64,000 nucleotides of DNA from Sandaracinaceae bacterium (GCA_019637095.1 JAHBWG010000005.1:1-64000); one strand, 5' to 3'; counted from the stretch's first letter, positions 1-8,953 are shown. Numbers and translations are program-made. Notes: a model not told the origin generated them from the sequence alone.

Positions 1-211
1 TTCGTAGCCGGGAGCTCGAGAGGGTGAACGAGGCCTGGGACCGCGAGGCTCCCGGGCCTCGGTGCGTCCGTCGGGCGGCAGCGGGTGCAATCGGACGGTG
101 AGGGCGGCCGCCGAGGGCGCGCGGAGCGCTCGGGAGCGCCCCAGGGAAGACCGCGGTGCCCGCAAGTCGGGCGGTCGACCTCAGCCGCCTGTAGCTACCG
201 CAATCCAAGTT

Positions 212-264
212 GTCCACGACCCCGGGTAGTTGTCCACGACCCCGCGCCGCGGTCCACGACCCCG
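212..264. repeat. Three direct repeats with a 20-bp period
   Basis: The 13-mer GTCCACGACCCCG occurs at 212-224, 232-244 and 252-264, each copy exactly 20 bp after the last, close to two helical turns. Copies 1 and 3 are also followed by GG. Equal helical phasing is what one expects of stacked protein binding sites on one face of DNA. The sites lie about 350 bp upstream of a sigma-54-like promoter, so they could bind an enhancer-binding protein. That role is inference; the repeat itself is plainly visible. Confidence 0.75.
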
Positions 265-358
265 GGTCGGATCGCCCGGATCGCCCGCGCCGCGCGGTGG
301 GCGAGAATCGCGCGGCAGAACCCTTCCGCCGGGGCGCCGGCTTGGGCATACAGAAGGA

Positions 359-526
359 GTGGAGCGACACAGCCCGCCCGCGCGCCACGGCTACCGGGTG
401 CCGTCCCGGCCGGACCCGGTGCCGTTCACCGTGCTGCGGGTGAGGCCGGGCGAGTACGCGGAGCCGGCGTGGGTGCGGCGGCTCCTCGAGCGGGTCGCCG
501 CGCTGCGCCGCCAGCTCCGGCGCTGA
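359..526 (+). CDS. Possible small protein of unknown function
   Basis: A short frame opens at GTG 359 and ends at 526, giving about 55 residues. The C-terminal half looks like an amphipathic helix rich in Arg and Leu (AEPAWVRRLLERVAALRRQ). A GGAG sequence touches the start codon and is too close to act as its Shine-Dalgarno site, so either the start is wrong or the frame is not translated. No family is recognised. Its only support is the lack of other content and a somewhat protein-like C-terminus, so it is a weak candidate. Confidence 0.2.
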   Translation: MERHSPPARHGYRVPSRPDPVPFTVLRVRPGEYAEPAWVRRLLERVAALRRQLRR

Positions 527-606
527 CGTGGGCGGTTGGCCGCGCGGCGCGTGCCCTGGGACACACGCGCGCGGCCGGACCCGGAGCCGCGTACCCGGCG
601 GGCGCC

Positions 607-622
607 TGGCACGCACGATGCG
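607..622 (+). promoter_or_regulatory. Candidate sigma-54 (-24/-12) promoter
   Basis: TGGCACGCACGATGCG matches the -24 box perfectly (TGGCACG). The -12 GC (620-621) is exactly 12 bp after the -24 GG (608-609), which is the invariant spacing for sigma-54. The -12 box is ATGCG instead of TTGCA. Transcription would start near 633, leaving a short leader with a GGAGG ribosome site (about 645) before ATG 656. It would drive the TPR protein and cytochrome genes. Confidence 0.5.
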
Positions 623-655
623 GTGTGGCTCGGCATCGCTCACGGAGGTCCCCCG

Positions 656-1339
656 ATGCCCCGCACCCTCGCCCTCACGCTCCTGCCCGTCTTCTGCCTG
701 GCGCCGTCGTTCGCCCTCGCCCAACCGGGGGCGCTCGCCACGTTCGACCCGTCCCTCGCGGCCACCGTGGCCGAGGCGCCCGAGGCTGAGCAGGACGACG
801 AGTACGCCGAGGACGAGACCTACGACGAGGAGATGGAGTACTGCGGCGGCGGTGAGTCGGTCCTCGACGAGGCACGCTACGAGATGGAGTCCGGCGACGA
901 GGCGGGCGCGCACCGCCGCCTGGTCGCGGCGCTCCGCGAGGGGCGCGTCGAGGAGTGGGAGCGCGGCTACGCGCTCGCCTTGCTCGGCGAGCTCCAGCTG
1001 CGCCGCGGCGAGCCGGGCCGCGCGCTCGTGAACTTCACCCGCGCCCAGCGCATCGAGCCGTCCGCGACGTCGAGCTGGCGCGCGTCGATCGCCACCGCCC
1101 TCTACCTGCGCGGCCGCCGCACGGACGCGCGCGAGACGGCGCGCGAGGCCCGCGAGGACGCGTGCGCCGACGTCTACGCGGTGGCCTCCTGCTACGCGGC
1201 GAACCTCGTCCTGTCGCGGACCGAGCGCGACGCCGAGACCCGGGCCGCGGCGGCGGAGGCCCTCGCGACGCTCCGCGCCGCGCACCCCGGCTCCGAGGAC
1301 GCCTTCGCCGACGTCGAGCGCCGGGTGCGCGGCTCGTGA
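656..1339 (+). CDS. Exported TPR-like protein
   Basis: The product has 227 residues. The start at ATG 656 is chosen because GGAGG sits about 8 nt upstream and the N-terminus MPRTLALTLLPVFCLAPSF is a clean signal peptide ending near ALAQ (residue 22). An acidic stretch (residues about 40-62) is followed by helical pairs from about 75 to 160 that look like two or three TPR units, including a motif with LGELQLRRGEPGRALVNF. It is translationally coupled to the following cytochrome gene by a GTGA overlap, so the pair probably acts together in the periplasm, perhaps as a scaffold. The precise function is unknown. Confidence 0.75.
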   Translation: MPRTLALTLLPVFCLAPSFALAQPGALATFDPSLAATVAEAPEAEQDDEYAEDETYDEEMEYCGGGESVLDEARYEMESGDEAGAHRRLVAALREGRVEEWERGYALALLGELQLRRGEPGRALVNFTRAQRIEPSATSSWRASIATALYLRGRRTDARETAREAREDACADVYAVASCYAANLVLSRTERDAETRAAAAEALATLRAAHPGSEDAFADVERRVRGS

Positions 1340-2508
1340 GCGCGCGGCTCGCGATCGGGCTCGCGCTCGCCGTGCTCGCGTGCGCCGCGCCCGCGGCGGC
1401 GCAGGACGCGACGGCGACGCTCCGCCGCTACGGCTGCGCGAGCTGCCACGCGGTCGAGGGCGTGCGGGTCAGCCGCGGTCAGTCGTGCACCGGCTGCCAC
1501 CAGGCCATCGTCGAGCGCGCGCGCGGCCGCGCGAGCGCGCCGGCGGTGCGGCACTTCGTGTTCGCGCCCGATCTCGAGGCGGCGGGCCGCCGCCTGCGCG
1601 AGGATTACCTCGTCTCGTTCCTGCAGGACCCGCACGACGCGCGGCCGCGGCTCGAGGAGACGATGCCGCGCCTGCCGGTGACCGAGGCCGACGCGCGGGT
1701 GCTCGCGCGCTGGCTGCGCCGCGACACGCGCCCGCTCCCCGCCGGGCCCGCGCCGAGCCGCGCGAACCTCGAGGCCGGCCGCGCGGTGTTCGCCCGCGTC
1801 GGCTGCGCGGTCTGCCACGAGCTCGGCAACGCCGACCTCGGCGTGCGCATCCCGCCCGAGGCGCTGATGGGCCTGGGCCGCGCCGCCTACGAGGCGCCGA
1901 ACCTCCGCCACGTGCGCGACCGGCTCGACCCCGACGCGGCGCTCGCGTGGATCGAGAGCCCGCGCTCCGTCACCCCGCGCGCGCTCATGCCCGAGACCAA
2001 CCTCTCGCGCGCCGACGCGATCCTCGTGCGCGACTTCCTCTGGTTCGCCGACCCGGGCGCGCCGGCGGCCCCCGCCTCGTCGTCGCTGGACCTGCGCCCG
2101 CTCTCGCGTCCGGTCCGCTTCGCCGAGGTGCGCCGGATCTTCGACCGCTCGTGCATCCACTGCCACGCGCACACCGACGGCCAGAGCGCGAGCGCGCTCG
2201 GGTTCGAGCCGTCCTCGCTCGATCTGTCGAGCCTCGAGGGCGTGCGCGCGGGGGTGCTCGCGGCCGACGGAACGCGCCGCTCGATCCTCGAGCCGGACGC
2301 GAGCGGGCTCGCGCCCCTCGTCGCCCGCCTCCTCCGTCGCCACGAGGAGGCGGCCCGCGACGTCATCCCGTCCCGCGCGGACACGCTCGCCCCGATCGCG
2401 CGCGCGCGCCCCGATGCGCCGGTCGGCATGCCGCTCGGCCTGCCGCCGGTCCCCGCCGACGACGTGCGGCGCATCGCGACCTGGATCTCGCAAGGGGCGT
2501 TGCCCTGA
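1336..2508 (+). CDS. Secreted multihaem cytochrome c-like protein
   Basis: The product has 390 residues and starts with GTG 1336, which overlaps the previous stop. A signal peptide (residues 1-23, ending AAAQ) directs it to the periplasm. Four CXXCH haem-binding motifs are visible: CASCH 34-38, CTGCH 51-55, CAVCH 157-161 and CIHCH 273-277. The first two lie in a compact diheme module. The third and fourth each open a larger class I cytochrome-like segment, and the region after the fourth resembles planctomycete/myxobacterial cytochrome-like domains near an ISQGA C-terminus. Distal Met ligands were not assigned. It probably transfers electrons in the periplasm; the partner is unknown, although the upstream TPR protein is co-transcribed. 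Confidence 0.8.
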   Translation: MSARLAIGLALAVLACAAPAAAQDATATLRRYGCASCHAVEGVRVSRGQSCTGCHQAIVERARGRASAPAVRHFVFAPDLEAAGRRLREDYLVSFLQDPHDARPRLEETMPRLPVTEADARVLARWLRRDTRPLPAGPAPSRANLEAGRAVFARVGCAVCHELGNADLGVRIPPEALMGLGRAAYEAPNLRHVRDRLDPDAALAWIESPRSVTPRALMPETNLSRADAILVRDFLWFADPGAPAAPASSSLDLRPLSRPVRFAEVRRIFDRSCIHCHAHTDGQSASALGFEPSSLDLSSLEGVRAGVLAADGTRRSILEPDASGLAPLVARLLRRHEEAARDVIPSRADTLAPIARARPDAPVGMPLGLPPVPADDVRRIATWISQGALP

Positions 2509-2523
2509 TGAGACGCGGGCCGA

Positions 2524-3792
2524 TCAGCGGCGCGTGAAGCGCAGGACGTGGCGGTAGACGAAGGTGTCGCCCGTCTGTCCCTGGTTCCACGCGAGCCGCG
2601 CGGTCGTCGGATCGTCGACGTCGTTCGCATAGTCGTAGAGGATGATCTCGCCCTCGCGCTCGCCCTCGAGCCACGCGGGGAAGCACGTGTCGCCGCCGCT
2701 CGGCAGGTCGAGCACGTAGGCGATCCGATCCTCGCCCTGAACGTACCGCCAGAGCGCGCAGCGCTTGGGCGTCTGCGTGTACGGGATCTGGTTGGCGGCG
2801 GTCTGCGCGGCGTGGGTCCCGCGCCGCGTCATCAGGTCGTAGTGCCCCGTCTCGGTCACCTGCCGCCGGGCGACGAGGTACGCCTCGCCGTCGTGCCAGA
2901 ACATGAGCGGGCTGTCGTACTTGCGCGGGTCGATGCGGCATTCCCAGTGCGCGAGCGCGCTCGCGGGCGCGCGGCACACCATGGAGCCCCAGCCGTTCTC
3001 GTCGCCCGGCTCGTTGCGGATCACGCCGAAGAGCGTCCCGTCGTCGCCGATCACGAAGTCCGTCTCCGAGCCACCGCCGCGGTACACGGTGCGCCGCGCG
3101 GGATCGACGGGGGTCCACGCGCGGCCATCGAGCGTGGTGTAGAGGTCGGACTCGAGCGGCAGCCCGTTGAAGAGGTAGATGTTCTCGCCGCCGAGGTAGG
3201 CGGTCATGTACGGGGTGCCGCGCTCGGTGCGCGTGCGCCACGCGATGTAGCCGTCGAGGCCGTCGACCGGCGCGAGCGCGCTCCACGCGCCGCTCGCCGC
3301 GCGCTCCGCCACCACCACGCCCATCGGCTCGAAGGCGAGCGCGTTCGTGCCGAGCACGGAGACGTAGAGGAAGAGCGAACCGCCGAGCGCGAGCCACCGT
3401 GGCTCGCGCAGGTCCGTCCCCATGGCGTAGCTCGCCTCGAACGTCCAGCGCTCCTCGTCGGCGCTCGAGACGACGTGGATGACGGTGTCCGGGCCCGCGT
3501 AGTGGTCGGGCGCGGTGCGCCACGCGAGGTAGACGCGGCCCTCGTGGCGGATCACGTCGAGGTTGTTGTTCGAGTGCTGCGGGACCGTCTCGGTGGGCAG
3601 GCCCGCGCTCGGGACCACGCGCCGCGTGCTCAGCACCTCGACGTCGTGGCGTCCCGGCTCCGACGGCGGCGGCGCCGGGAGCGGCGCGTCCCCCGCGTCG
3701 AGCGGAGGTGAGGCGTCGTCGCCCGCGTCGGGGGTCGTCGCGGGGCCGTCGCAGGCCACGAGCAGCAGCGAGAGGGAGGCGAGCGCGCGCAC
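2524..3792 (-). CDS. Lipoprotein with a predicted beta-propeller fold
   Basis: The product has 422 residues. The N-terminus MRALASLSLLLVAC is a lipoprotein signal with the acylated Cys at residue 14, followed by a Pro/Asp/Ala linker typical of these genomes. The rest consists of repeated beta-rich segments with aromatic motifs (for example RVYLAWRTAPD, GSLFLYVSV and EAYLVARRQ), spaced as in sialidase or glycosidase five-bladed propellers. No catalytic set could be assigned with confidence. The gene follows the protease gene on the same strand with a 28-nt gap and is probably co-transcribed with it. A surface carbohydrate- or protein-binding role is a guess. Confidence 0.65.
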   Translation of the reverse strand: MRALASLSLLLVACDGPATTPDAGDDASPPLDAGDAPLPAPPPSEPGRHDVEVLSTRRVVPSAGLPTETVPQHSNNNLDVIRHEGRVYLAWRTAPDHYAGPDTVIHVVSSADEERWTFEASYAMGTDLREPRWLALGGSLFLYVSVLGTNALAFEPMGVVVAERAASGAWSALAPVDGLDGYIAWRTRTERGTPYMTAYLGGENIYLFNGLPLESDLYTTLDGRAWTPVDPARRTVYRGGGSETDFVIGDDGTLFGVIRNEPGDENGWGSMVCRAPASALAHWECRIDPRKYDSPLMFWHDGEAYLVARRQVTETGHYDLMTRRGTHAAQTAANQIPYTQTPKRCALWRYVQGEDRIAYVLDLPSGGDTCFPAWLEGEREGEIILYDYANDVDDPTTARLAWNQGQTGDTFVYRHVLRFTRR

Positions 3793-3820
3793 GGGCCCAT
3801 CGTAGCGCGAGTCCGCGCGC

Positions 3821-4987
3821 TCAACGCGCGTAGCGGTAGCACATCGCGTAGGTGCTCCCCGGCTGGCACGTGTAGCCGCTCGGGCAGAGGAGGAACTCGG
3901 GCGTGCGCCCCGGCAGGCACCGCACGAAGCTCGTCCGTGTGCGGCGGCAGGTGTACTGCGGCCAGTCGCCGTAGATCCCGCACGAGTCCCACGCGCACTG
4001 CGGCGAGTCGACGGCGAGGTCGCCGGCGCACGCGCGGAGCGGTCGGCCCGCGCCGTCGAGCGAGACGCACCGCCCGCTCGCGCCGCAGAAGCCGCAGCCC
4101 GGGCTCGCCGCGCACGCCCCGCAGCTCGAGATCGCCGAGCACGGGTCGCTCGGATCGGGCGCCGGCTCCGGGTCGGGCTCGGGCATCGGCTCGGGCATCG
4201 GCATCGGCTCGGGCTCGGGCATCGGCTCGGGCTCGGGCTCGGGCATCGGCTCGGGCTCGGGCTCGGGCGAGGCGTCGGGGTCGAACGCGCTCCACTCGCG
4301 CACCTGCGCGAGCAGCCGCGCGTGGTTCTGCGCGACGAGCCCGTAGATGTCGGTCCCGAACGCGTCGTGGTAGTAGCCGCTGTTGATCCGCAGCACCTCG
4401 TTGGCGGCGGTGATCACCGGCCCGCCCGAGTCGCCGGGACAGAGCGCGTTGGTGCGCTGGCCCTGCGCGAACTCGAACTTGCGCTTCTGCCAGTCGCTGC
4501 GGGTGCCGCGCTGCGTGCAGCCGTAGCCCCAGACCGAGACGCGCGCACCGGCCGCCGGCTCGCTCGCCGCGAGGCGCAGCGGGCGCGCGAGCTCCGGCGG
4601 CACCGGGCGCCCGAGCTGCATGATCACGATGTCGTCGGCGCCGAGGCGCGAGCTGAAGCTGCGGTAGCGCACGATCGGGAACGTGCGCGACTCCCCGGCG
4701 GAGGGGCGGACGGTGAAGTTGCCGTAGCTCCCCATCGTGGTGCGGCTCGCGTAGCCGACGCAGTGGGCCGCGCTGATGATCACGTCGGGGGCGACGAGGC
4801 TCGCGGTGCACCCCGAGATGAAGCCGACCTCCGGCCGCTCGTAGGTGACGGTGCCTCCGATGACGGCGTCTTCGTGGAAGCCGATCTCGGTCGGCGGGAG
4901 CGCGTCGTCGGGATCGGTGTCCGGCGGCGCGGCGCCCTGCGCGGCGCAGCCGGCGAGCGCGAGGGTGAGCGCGAAGAGGGACCGCAT
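3821..4987 (-). CDS. Trypsin-like serine protease lipoprotein
   Basis: The product has 388 residues. ATG 4987 is preferred over an in-frame ATG ten codons upstream because it begins directly with a lipoprotein signal (lipobox LAGC, Cys14). A chymotrypsin-fold (S1) domain follows: an IGG activation-like site at 43-45, catalytic His75 in SAAHC, Asp119 in GADDIVIMQL and Ser187 in CPGDSGGP. A linker of Pro-Glu/Pro-Met repeats (about residues 240-290) leads to a Cys-rich tail with about 14 cysteines. It is a probable secreted or surface protease, fitting a predatory or scavenging lifestyle. Specificity cannot be read reliably. All three catalytic residues are present, so activity is likely. Confidence 0.88.
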   Translation of the reverse strand: MRSLFALTLALAGCAAQGAAPPDTDPDDALPPTEIGFHEDAVIGGTVTYERPEVGFISGCTASLVAPDVIISAAHCVGYASRTTMGSYGNFTVRPSAGESRTFPIVRYRSFSSRLGADDIVIMQLGRPVPPELARPLRLAASEPAAGARVSVWGYGCTQRGTRSDWQKRKFEFAQGQRTNALCPGDSGGPVITAANEVLRINSGYYHDAFGTDIYGLVAQNHARLLAQVREWSAFDPDASPEPEPEPMPEPEPEPMPEPEPMPMPEPMPEPDPEPAPDPSDPCSAISSCGACAASPGCGFCGASGRCVSLDGAGRPLRACAGDLAVDSPQCAWDSCGIYGDWPQYTCRRTRTSFVRCLPGRTPEFLLCPSGYTCQPGSTYAMCYRYAR

Positions 4988-5115
4988 GGGTCTCGACGAG
5001 CGCAAGTTGCGATCCACCGTCCTCGCCCGCGGAGCGGCGCCTCGAGGCGCCGCGCGCCGTCACCCGCCGAGTGACACGTGCGGAGCGTGGATGTCACCCT
5101 CGCGGACCGCTCGCC

Positions 5116-8100
5116 ATGACGCCCACCGCTCGCGCCGTCCTCCGAACGCTGCTCGCCGCCGCGTGCTTCGCGTCGGGCGTCGCGGGGCTCGCGTACGAGG
5201 TCGTGTGGCAGCGCCTGCTCGCCGTGGTGCTCGGCAACGCGTCGTTCGCGACGGCGGCGGTGCTCGCGGCGGTGATGGGCGGCATGGGCGCTGGCGCGTG
5301 GCTCGCCGGCCGGGTCGCGGACCGCGTGCGTCCGCTCGCGCTCTACGGGGCGCTCGAGCTCGGGCTCGGCGCGAGCGCGCTCGCGGTGCCGGCGCTCGCC
5401 GCCTTCGCGGCGGACGCGTCGGTCGAGGTGCTGCGCGCCGTCGGGCCGGGCTGGCCCTCGTTCGCGGCGCGCTTCGCGATCGCGGGCGGCGTGCTGCTCG
5501 CGCCTTCGCTGCTGCTCGGCGCGACGCTCCCCGCGCTCGCGCGCGCGACGGAGCTCGCGCTCCCCCGGGGGCCGGACCGCGTCGGGCGCGGCGTCGCGAT
5601 CGCGTACGCGCTCAACACCGCGGGCGCCGCCCTCGGGTGCGTGCTCACGGGCTACGTCCTGCTCGCCGCGTGGGGCGTGCGCGCGACCTCGAGCGCCGCC
5701 GCCGCCGTCGACCTCGCCGTCGGCGCGCTCGCGCTCGCCCTCGCGCTCAGCCTCGGCCGCGCGCTGCGCCCGGGCGCGCCGCCGCGTGACGTGCCCGCGC
5801 CGGGGCCTGCGCCCGGGCCAGCGGTCGCGCCGCTGCCGCGCGGGTGGCTGCTCGCGCTCGCGTTCACGAGCGGCGCGGTCCTGCTCGGGCTCGAGACCGT
5901 CTGGACGCGCCTCTTCCTCGTCGTGTTCGGCCACGACGTGCACGCGTTCAGCGCGATGCTCGCGTCGGTGCTCCTCGGCCTCGCGCTCGGCGCGGCGCTC
6001 GGTCGCGTCGCGCCCGCGCGCGTGCGCGCGCACGCGGGCTTCGTGCCGGCGCTCTTCGGCGCGCTCGGGGCGTGCGCGCTCGCGGCCCTCGCGTTCGTCG
6101 GGCGCCGCTACCTCGCCGTCGGCCTCGACGTGATCGGGCTCGACGCGGCGATCCCCTTCGCGCGCTCGGAGCTGCGCGGCATGGCGCTGCAGGCGGCGCT
6201 CGCCGCGGTCACCGTGTTGCCCGCCGCCGTCGTCGCGGGCGCGATCTTCCCCGCGCTCGCCGCGCGCCACCCGGCGCGCGCGGCCGGACGCGGCGCCGGC
6301 GACGTGCTCGCCGCGAGCACCGCGGGCTCGCTCGTCGGGCCGCTCCTCACGCCGCTCGCGCTCGTCCCCGCGCTCGGCGTGCAGGGCGCGGCGATCGCGC
6401 TCTCGGGGCTCGCCGCGACGGCGGGCGGGCTCGCGGCGCTGCGCTTCGGGGGCGCGCGCCGCCGGGTCCTCGCGGGCGCCCTCGTCGCCGCGACCGCGCT
6501 CACCGCGCTCGCCGCGCCGAGCGGCCTCCCGCGCCGCATGCTCGCGCAGAAGATCGGCCCGGCGCACCTCGACTTCGAGGTCTACCGCGAGGGGCGCAGC
6601 GCGACCGTCGCCGTCGTCCGGAACCGCATCCACGGCGAGCGGCAGCTCTTCGTGAACGGCATCAACGAGGTCACGACGCGCCTGGTCCACGATCAGTCGT
6701 TCGCGCTCCTCGGGCACCTCGGCCCGCTCTTGTCGCCGCGGCCCGCGCGCGTCGCGGTGATCTGCCTCGGCGCGGGCCTCGCGGCGGGCGCGGTCGCGCA
6801 GCACGGGGACGTCGAGGAGATCACGATCGTCGATCTCGAGCCCGCGGTCGTCGCGGGGGCGGAGCGCTTCCGCGACCTGAACCACGACGTCCTCGACGAT
6901 CCGCGCGTGCGGCTCGTCTTCGACGACGGGCGCGCGCACCTGCGCACCACGCGCGCGCGCTACGACGTGATCGTGCTCGACTCCACGCACCCGCGCGCCG
7001 TCGACTCGTGGCTGCTCTACACGCGCGAGCTCTATCGGACCGCGCGCGCGCGGCTCGCCGACGGTGGGATCCTCGTGCAGTGGCTGCCGCTCCACGGGCT
7101 GTCGACCGACGAGTTCCGCATCCTGGTCGGCACGTTCCGCGAGACGTTCGACGACGCGACGCTCTGGACCAACGTCGGGTTCGAGCCGTACGGGCAGGTC
7201 GCCTACTCGCTCTTGGTCGGGGGCCGCGGCGCGCTGCGCGTCGAGCCGGATCGGATCGCGCTGCGGGCCGCCGAGCCGCGCGTCGAGGCCTCCCTCGCGC
7301 GCTGGGGCCTCGCCGGCGTCGCGGAGATCCTCGAGTGCCTGCACGCGGGCCCCGACACGCTCGCGCGCTGGACCGAGGGGCTGCCGGTCGCCACCGACGA
7401 CCACCCGATCCCGAGCTTCGTCACCGCCTTCACGCGCGCCGCGCCGATGACGCCGGACCGACTGCTCGAGGCGTTCGAGCCGCCCGAGGCGCAGCTCGTT
7501 CACCTCGATCCGGCCCTCGCGCTCGAGCTCGACCGTCGCTGGAGATCGCAAGCGTTCTTGCTCCACGGCGAGCTCGCGCGCGCGGCGGAGCGCTGCGCGG
7601 GCTGCGCGAAGCCGCCGATGTTCGAGGCCGCGATGCGTCAGGGGCCCGGCTACTACCGCGCGCTCGGCGCGCGCTACCGAGGCGACCGCGAGCGCGCGCT
7701 CGAGGTCGCGGCGGGGCTCGCGCTCCACGGGCTCGGCGCCGAGGCGATCGCGACGCTCGAGCACGCGGCGCGCGCGTGGCCGGACGACGTGACGCTCCAC
7801 GTGAACCTCGGCGTGGCGCGCGCGCTGTCGGGCGACGACGAGGGCGCGCTCGAGGCGTACCGCGAGGCGCTGCGGGTGCGTCCGCGCGATCCGCTCGCGC
7901 GGCTCGGCCTCGGCAACGCGCTGCTCGCGCTCGGATCCGTCGACGCCGCGGTGATCGAGCTCGAGCGCGCGGTCGCGTCCGCGCCGTCCTTCGCGAGCGC
8001 GCACGCGGGCCTCGGGCGCGCGCTCGCCGCGCGGCCCGGCGACGGAGAGCGGGCGGAGCGGGCGCTCTCGGAGGCGCTCGCGCTCGACCCGCGCCACCGC

Positions 8101-8337
8101 GACGCGCGCGCGGCGCTCGGGGCGCTGCGCTACCGCGCCGGGCGCTGGGACGAGGCGGCACAGACGCTGCGCGAGGGCACGCGCTACCACCCGCTCGAGG
8201 CGAGCCTCTGGTTCGATCTCGCGCAGGCCGAGCGGCGCGCGGGGCGCGCGGCCGAGGCGCGGGCGTCGCTCGATCGCGTGCTCGCGATCGATCCGGACGA
8301 CGACGCGGCGCGCGCCGCACGCGCCGCGCTGCCGTGA
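5116..8337 (+). CDS. Membrane / spermidine-synthase-like / TPR fusion protein
   Basis: The product has 1073 residues. ATG 5116 is chosen because the hydrophobic N-terminus begins there. Residues about 10-460 contain many membrane segments, with the motif SGVAGLAYEVVWQRLL known from membrane-fused spermidine synthase homologues. Residues about 485-790 are a SAM-binding Rossmann domain (CLGAGLAAGAV, TIVDLEPAVV, DGRAHLRT, VIVLDSTHP) like the polyamine aminopropyltransferase fold. The last 270 residues are TPR units (for example GLGNALLALGSVDAAVIELE). Such fused proteins are common in Myxococcota and Planctomycetota. Real aminopropyltransferase activity is unproven, and methylation or another SAM-linked reaction is possible. 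It stands alone between divergent and unrelated genes. Confidence 0.8.
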   Translation: MTPTARAVLRTLLAAACFASGVAGLAYEVVWQRLLAVVLGNASFATAAVLAAVMGGMGAGAWLAGRVADRVRPLALYGALELGLGASALAVPALAAFAADASVEVLRAVGPGWPSFAARFAIAGGVLLAPSLLLGATLPALARATELALPRGPDRVGRGVAIAYALNTAGAALGCVLTGYVLLAAWGVRATSSAAAAVDLAVGALALALALSLGRALRPGAPPRDVPAPGPAPGPAVAPLPRGWLLALAFTSGAVLLGLETVWTRLFLVVFGHDVHAFSAMLASVLLGLALGAALGRVAPARVRAHAGFVPALFGALGACALAALAFVGRRYLAVGLDVIGLDAAIPFARSELRGMALQAALAAVTVLPAAVVAGAIFPALAARHPARAAGRGAGDVLAASTAGSLVGPLLTPLALVPALGVQGAAIALSGLAATAGGLAALRFGGARRRVLAGALVAATALTALAAPSGLPRRMLAQKIGPAHLDFEVYREGRSATVAVVRNRIHGERQLFVNGINEVTTRLVHDQSFALLGHLGPLLSPRPARVAVICLGAGLAAGAVAQHGDVEEITIVDLEPAVVAGAERFRDLNHDVLDDPRVRLVFDDGRAHLRTTRARYDVIVLDSTHPRAVDSWLLYTRELYRTARARLADGGILVQWLPLHGLSTDEFRILVGTFRETFDDATLWTNVGFEPYGQVAYSLLVGGRGALRVEPDRIALRAAEPRVEASLARWGLAGVAEILECLHAGPDTLARWTEGLPVATDDHPIPSFVTAFTRAAPMTPDRLLEAFEPPEAQLVHLDPALALELDRRWRSQAFLLHGELARAAERCAGCAKPPMFEAAMRQGPGYYRALGARYRGDRERALEVAAGLALHGLGAEAIATLEHAARAWPDDVTLHVNLGVARALSGDDEGALEAYREALRVRPRDPLARLGLGNALLALGSVDAAVIELERAVASAPSFASAHAGLGRALAARPGDGERAERALSEALALDPRHRDARAALGALRYRAGRWDEAAQTLREGTRYHPLEASLWFDLAQAERRAGRAAEARASLDRVLAIDPDDDAARAARAALP

Positions 8338-8374
8338 GCGCGCGCGGGGCGCGCGGTCGTGCTACGCGCCCCGC

Positions 8375-8953
8375 GTGGAACGAGCGCGCCGGTCCTCCAT
8401 CCTGCTCCTCTGGGCGCTCGCGGTCGCGGGCTGCGATGGCGCTCCTGCGCCCGACGCCGGCGCGCCGCGAGACGCGAGCTTCGACGCGGCGAGCCTGGAC
8501 GCGGCGAGCCTGGACGCGGTGGACGCGGCGAGCCTGGACGCGGCGAGCCTGGACGCGGCGAGCCTGGACGCGGCGAGCCTGGACGCGGCGAGCCTGGATG
8601 ACGCGGGCCCTGGCGACGCCGGCGCGGTGCACGACGCGGCGGTCGCCGACGCGGGCGTTGGGGACGCGGCGGTCGGCGCCGACGCGAGCGCCCTCGACGC
8701 GGGCCCGCCTCGCCCGATGGGCGAGGTCTGCGCGACCGTCTGCGATCGTCTCGTCGCCTGTGTGTCGGCGCCGCCCGCGGCGCGCGACGAGTGCGTGCGC
8801 GACTGCAGCGCCGACCTCGTGGACTGCAGCGCCGCCGACGTCGCGGCGCTGTACGCGTGCGAAGCCGATCCCGACGCGTGCACCGAGGACCCGGCGACCT
8901 CGGCGCCGCGCCTCGTGGCCTGCGTCGACGCGGTCGGCTGCGTCGACTGGTGA
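8375..8953 (+). CDS. Lipoprotein with DAASL repeats and a Cys-rich C-terminus
   Basis: The product has 192 residues with a GTG start at 8375. A TACGCG hexamer lies 6 nt upstream of the start and no Shine-Dalgarno site is seen, so the mRNA may be leaderless. The signal RRSSILLLWALAVAGC has its lipobox Cys near residue 20. Residues about 36-75 hold seven DAASL pentapeptides, interrupted once by DAV, and then more Asp/Ala linker. The C-terminal 80 residues have ten cysteines in pairs (for example CATVCDRLVACV) and probably form a small disulfide-bonded domain. Function unknown; it looks like a surface stalk carrying a small domain. Confidence 0.65.
   Translation: MERARRSSILLLWALAVAGCDGAPAPDAGAPRDASFDAASLDAASLDAVDAASLDAASLDAASLDAASLDAASLDDAGPGDAGAVHDAAVADAGVGDAAVGADASALDAGPPRPMGEVCATVCDRLVACVSAPPAARDECVRDCSADLVDCSAADVAALYACEADPDACTEDPATSAPRLVACVDAVGCVDW
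8483..8596 (+). repeat. 15-bp tandem repeat inside a lipoprotein gene
   Basis: The unit GACGCGGCGAGCCTG occurs seven times (starts 8483, 8498, 8522, 8537, 8552, 8567, 8582), with one 9-bp interruption at 8513-8521. The copies are identical at the DNA level, not only in protein, which indicates recent slippage or gene-conversion expansion. The repeat encodes DAASL in frame, so copy-number changes would alter linker length without a frameshift. Confidence 0.95.

Larger units (their letters stand above)
1..655. other. Leading region without a convincing gene
   Basis: About 650 bases precede the first well-supported gene. Open frames exist on both strands, but their translations are Arg/Pro/Ala-rich in the way GC-rich shadows are, and none carries a recognisable domain or signal peptide. 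The stretch holds three 20-bp-spaced repeats (212-264), a weak short reading frame (359-526) and a sigma-54-like promoter (607-622) for the following operon. The left edge may also cut a gene that continues outside the window; nothing here allows that to be judged. Confidence 0.5.

Noticed and set aside
85-789. Open frame across the leading region
   Set aside because: The translation is Arg/Pro/Ala-rich, crosses the repeats and promoter, and overlaps the signal-peptide gene in a different frame.
4780-8190. Long open frame opposite the membrane/synthase fusion gene
   Set aside because: It is Arg/Ala/Glu-rich without domains and mirrors the strong + strand gene; long antisense frames are expected at this GC content. 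The same applies to 25292-28672, 40830-45761 and 58486-62244.
8483-8596. Tandem repeat as a CRISPR array
   Set aside because: The units abut without spacers and are in frame in a lipoprotein gene.
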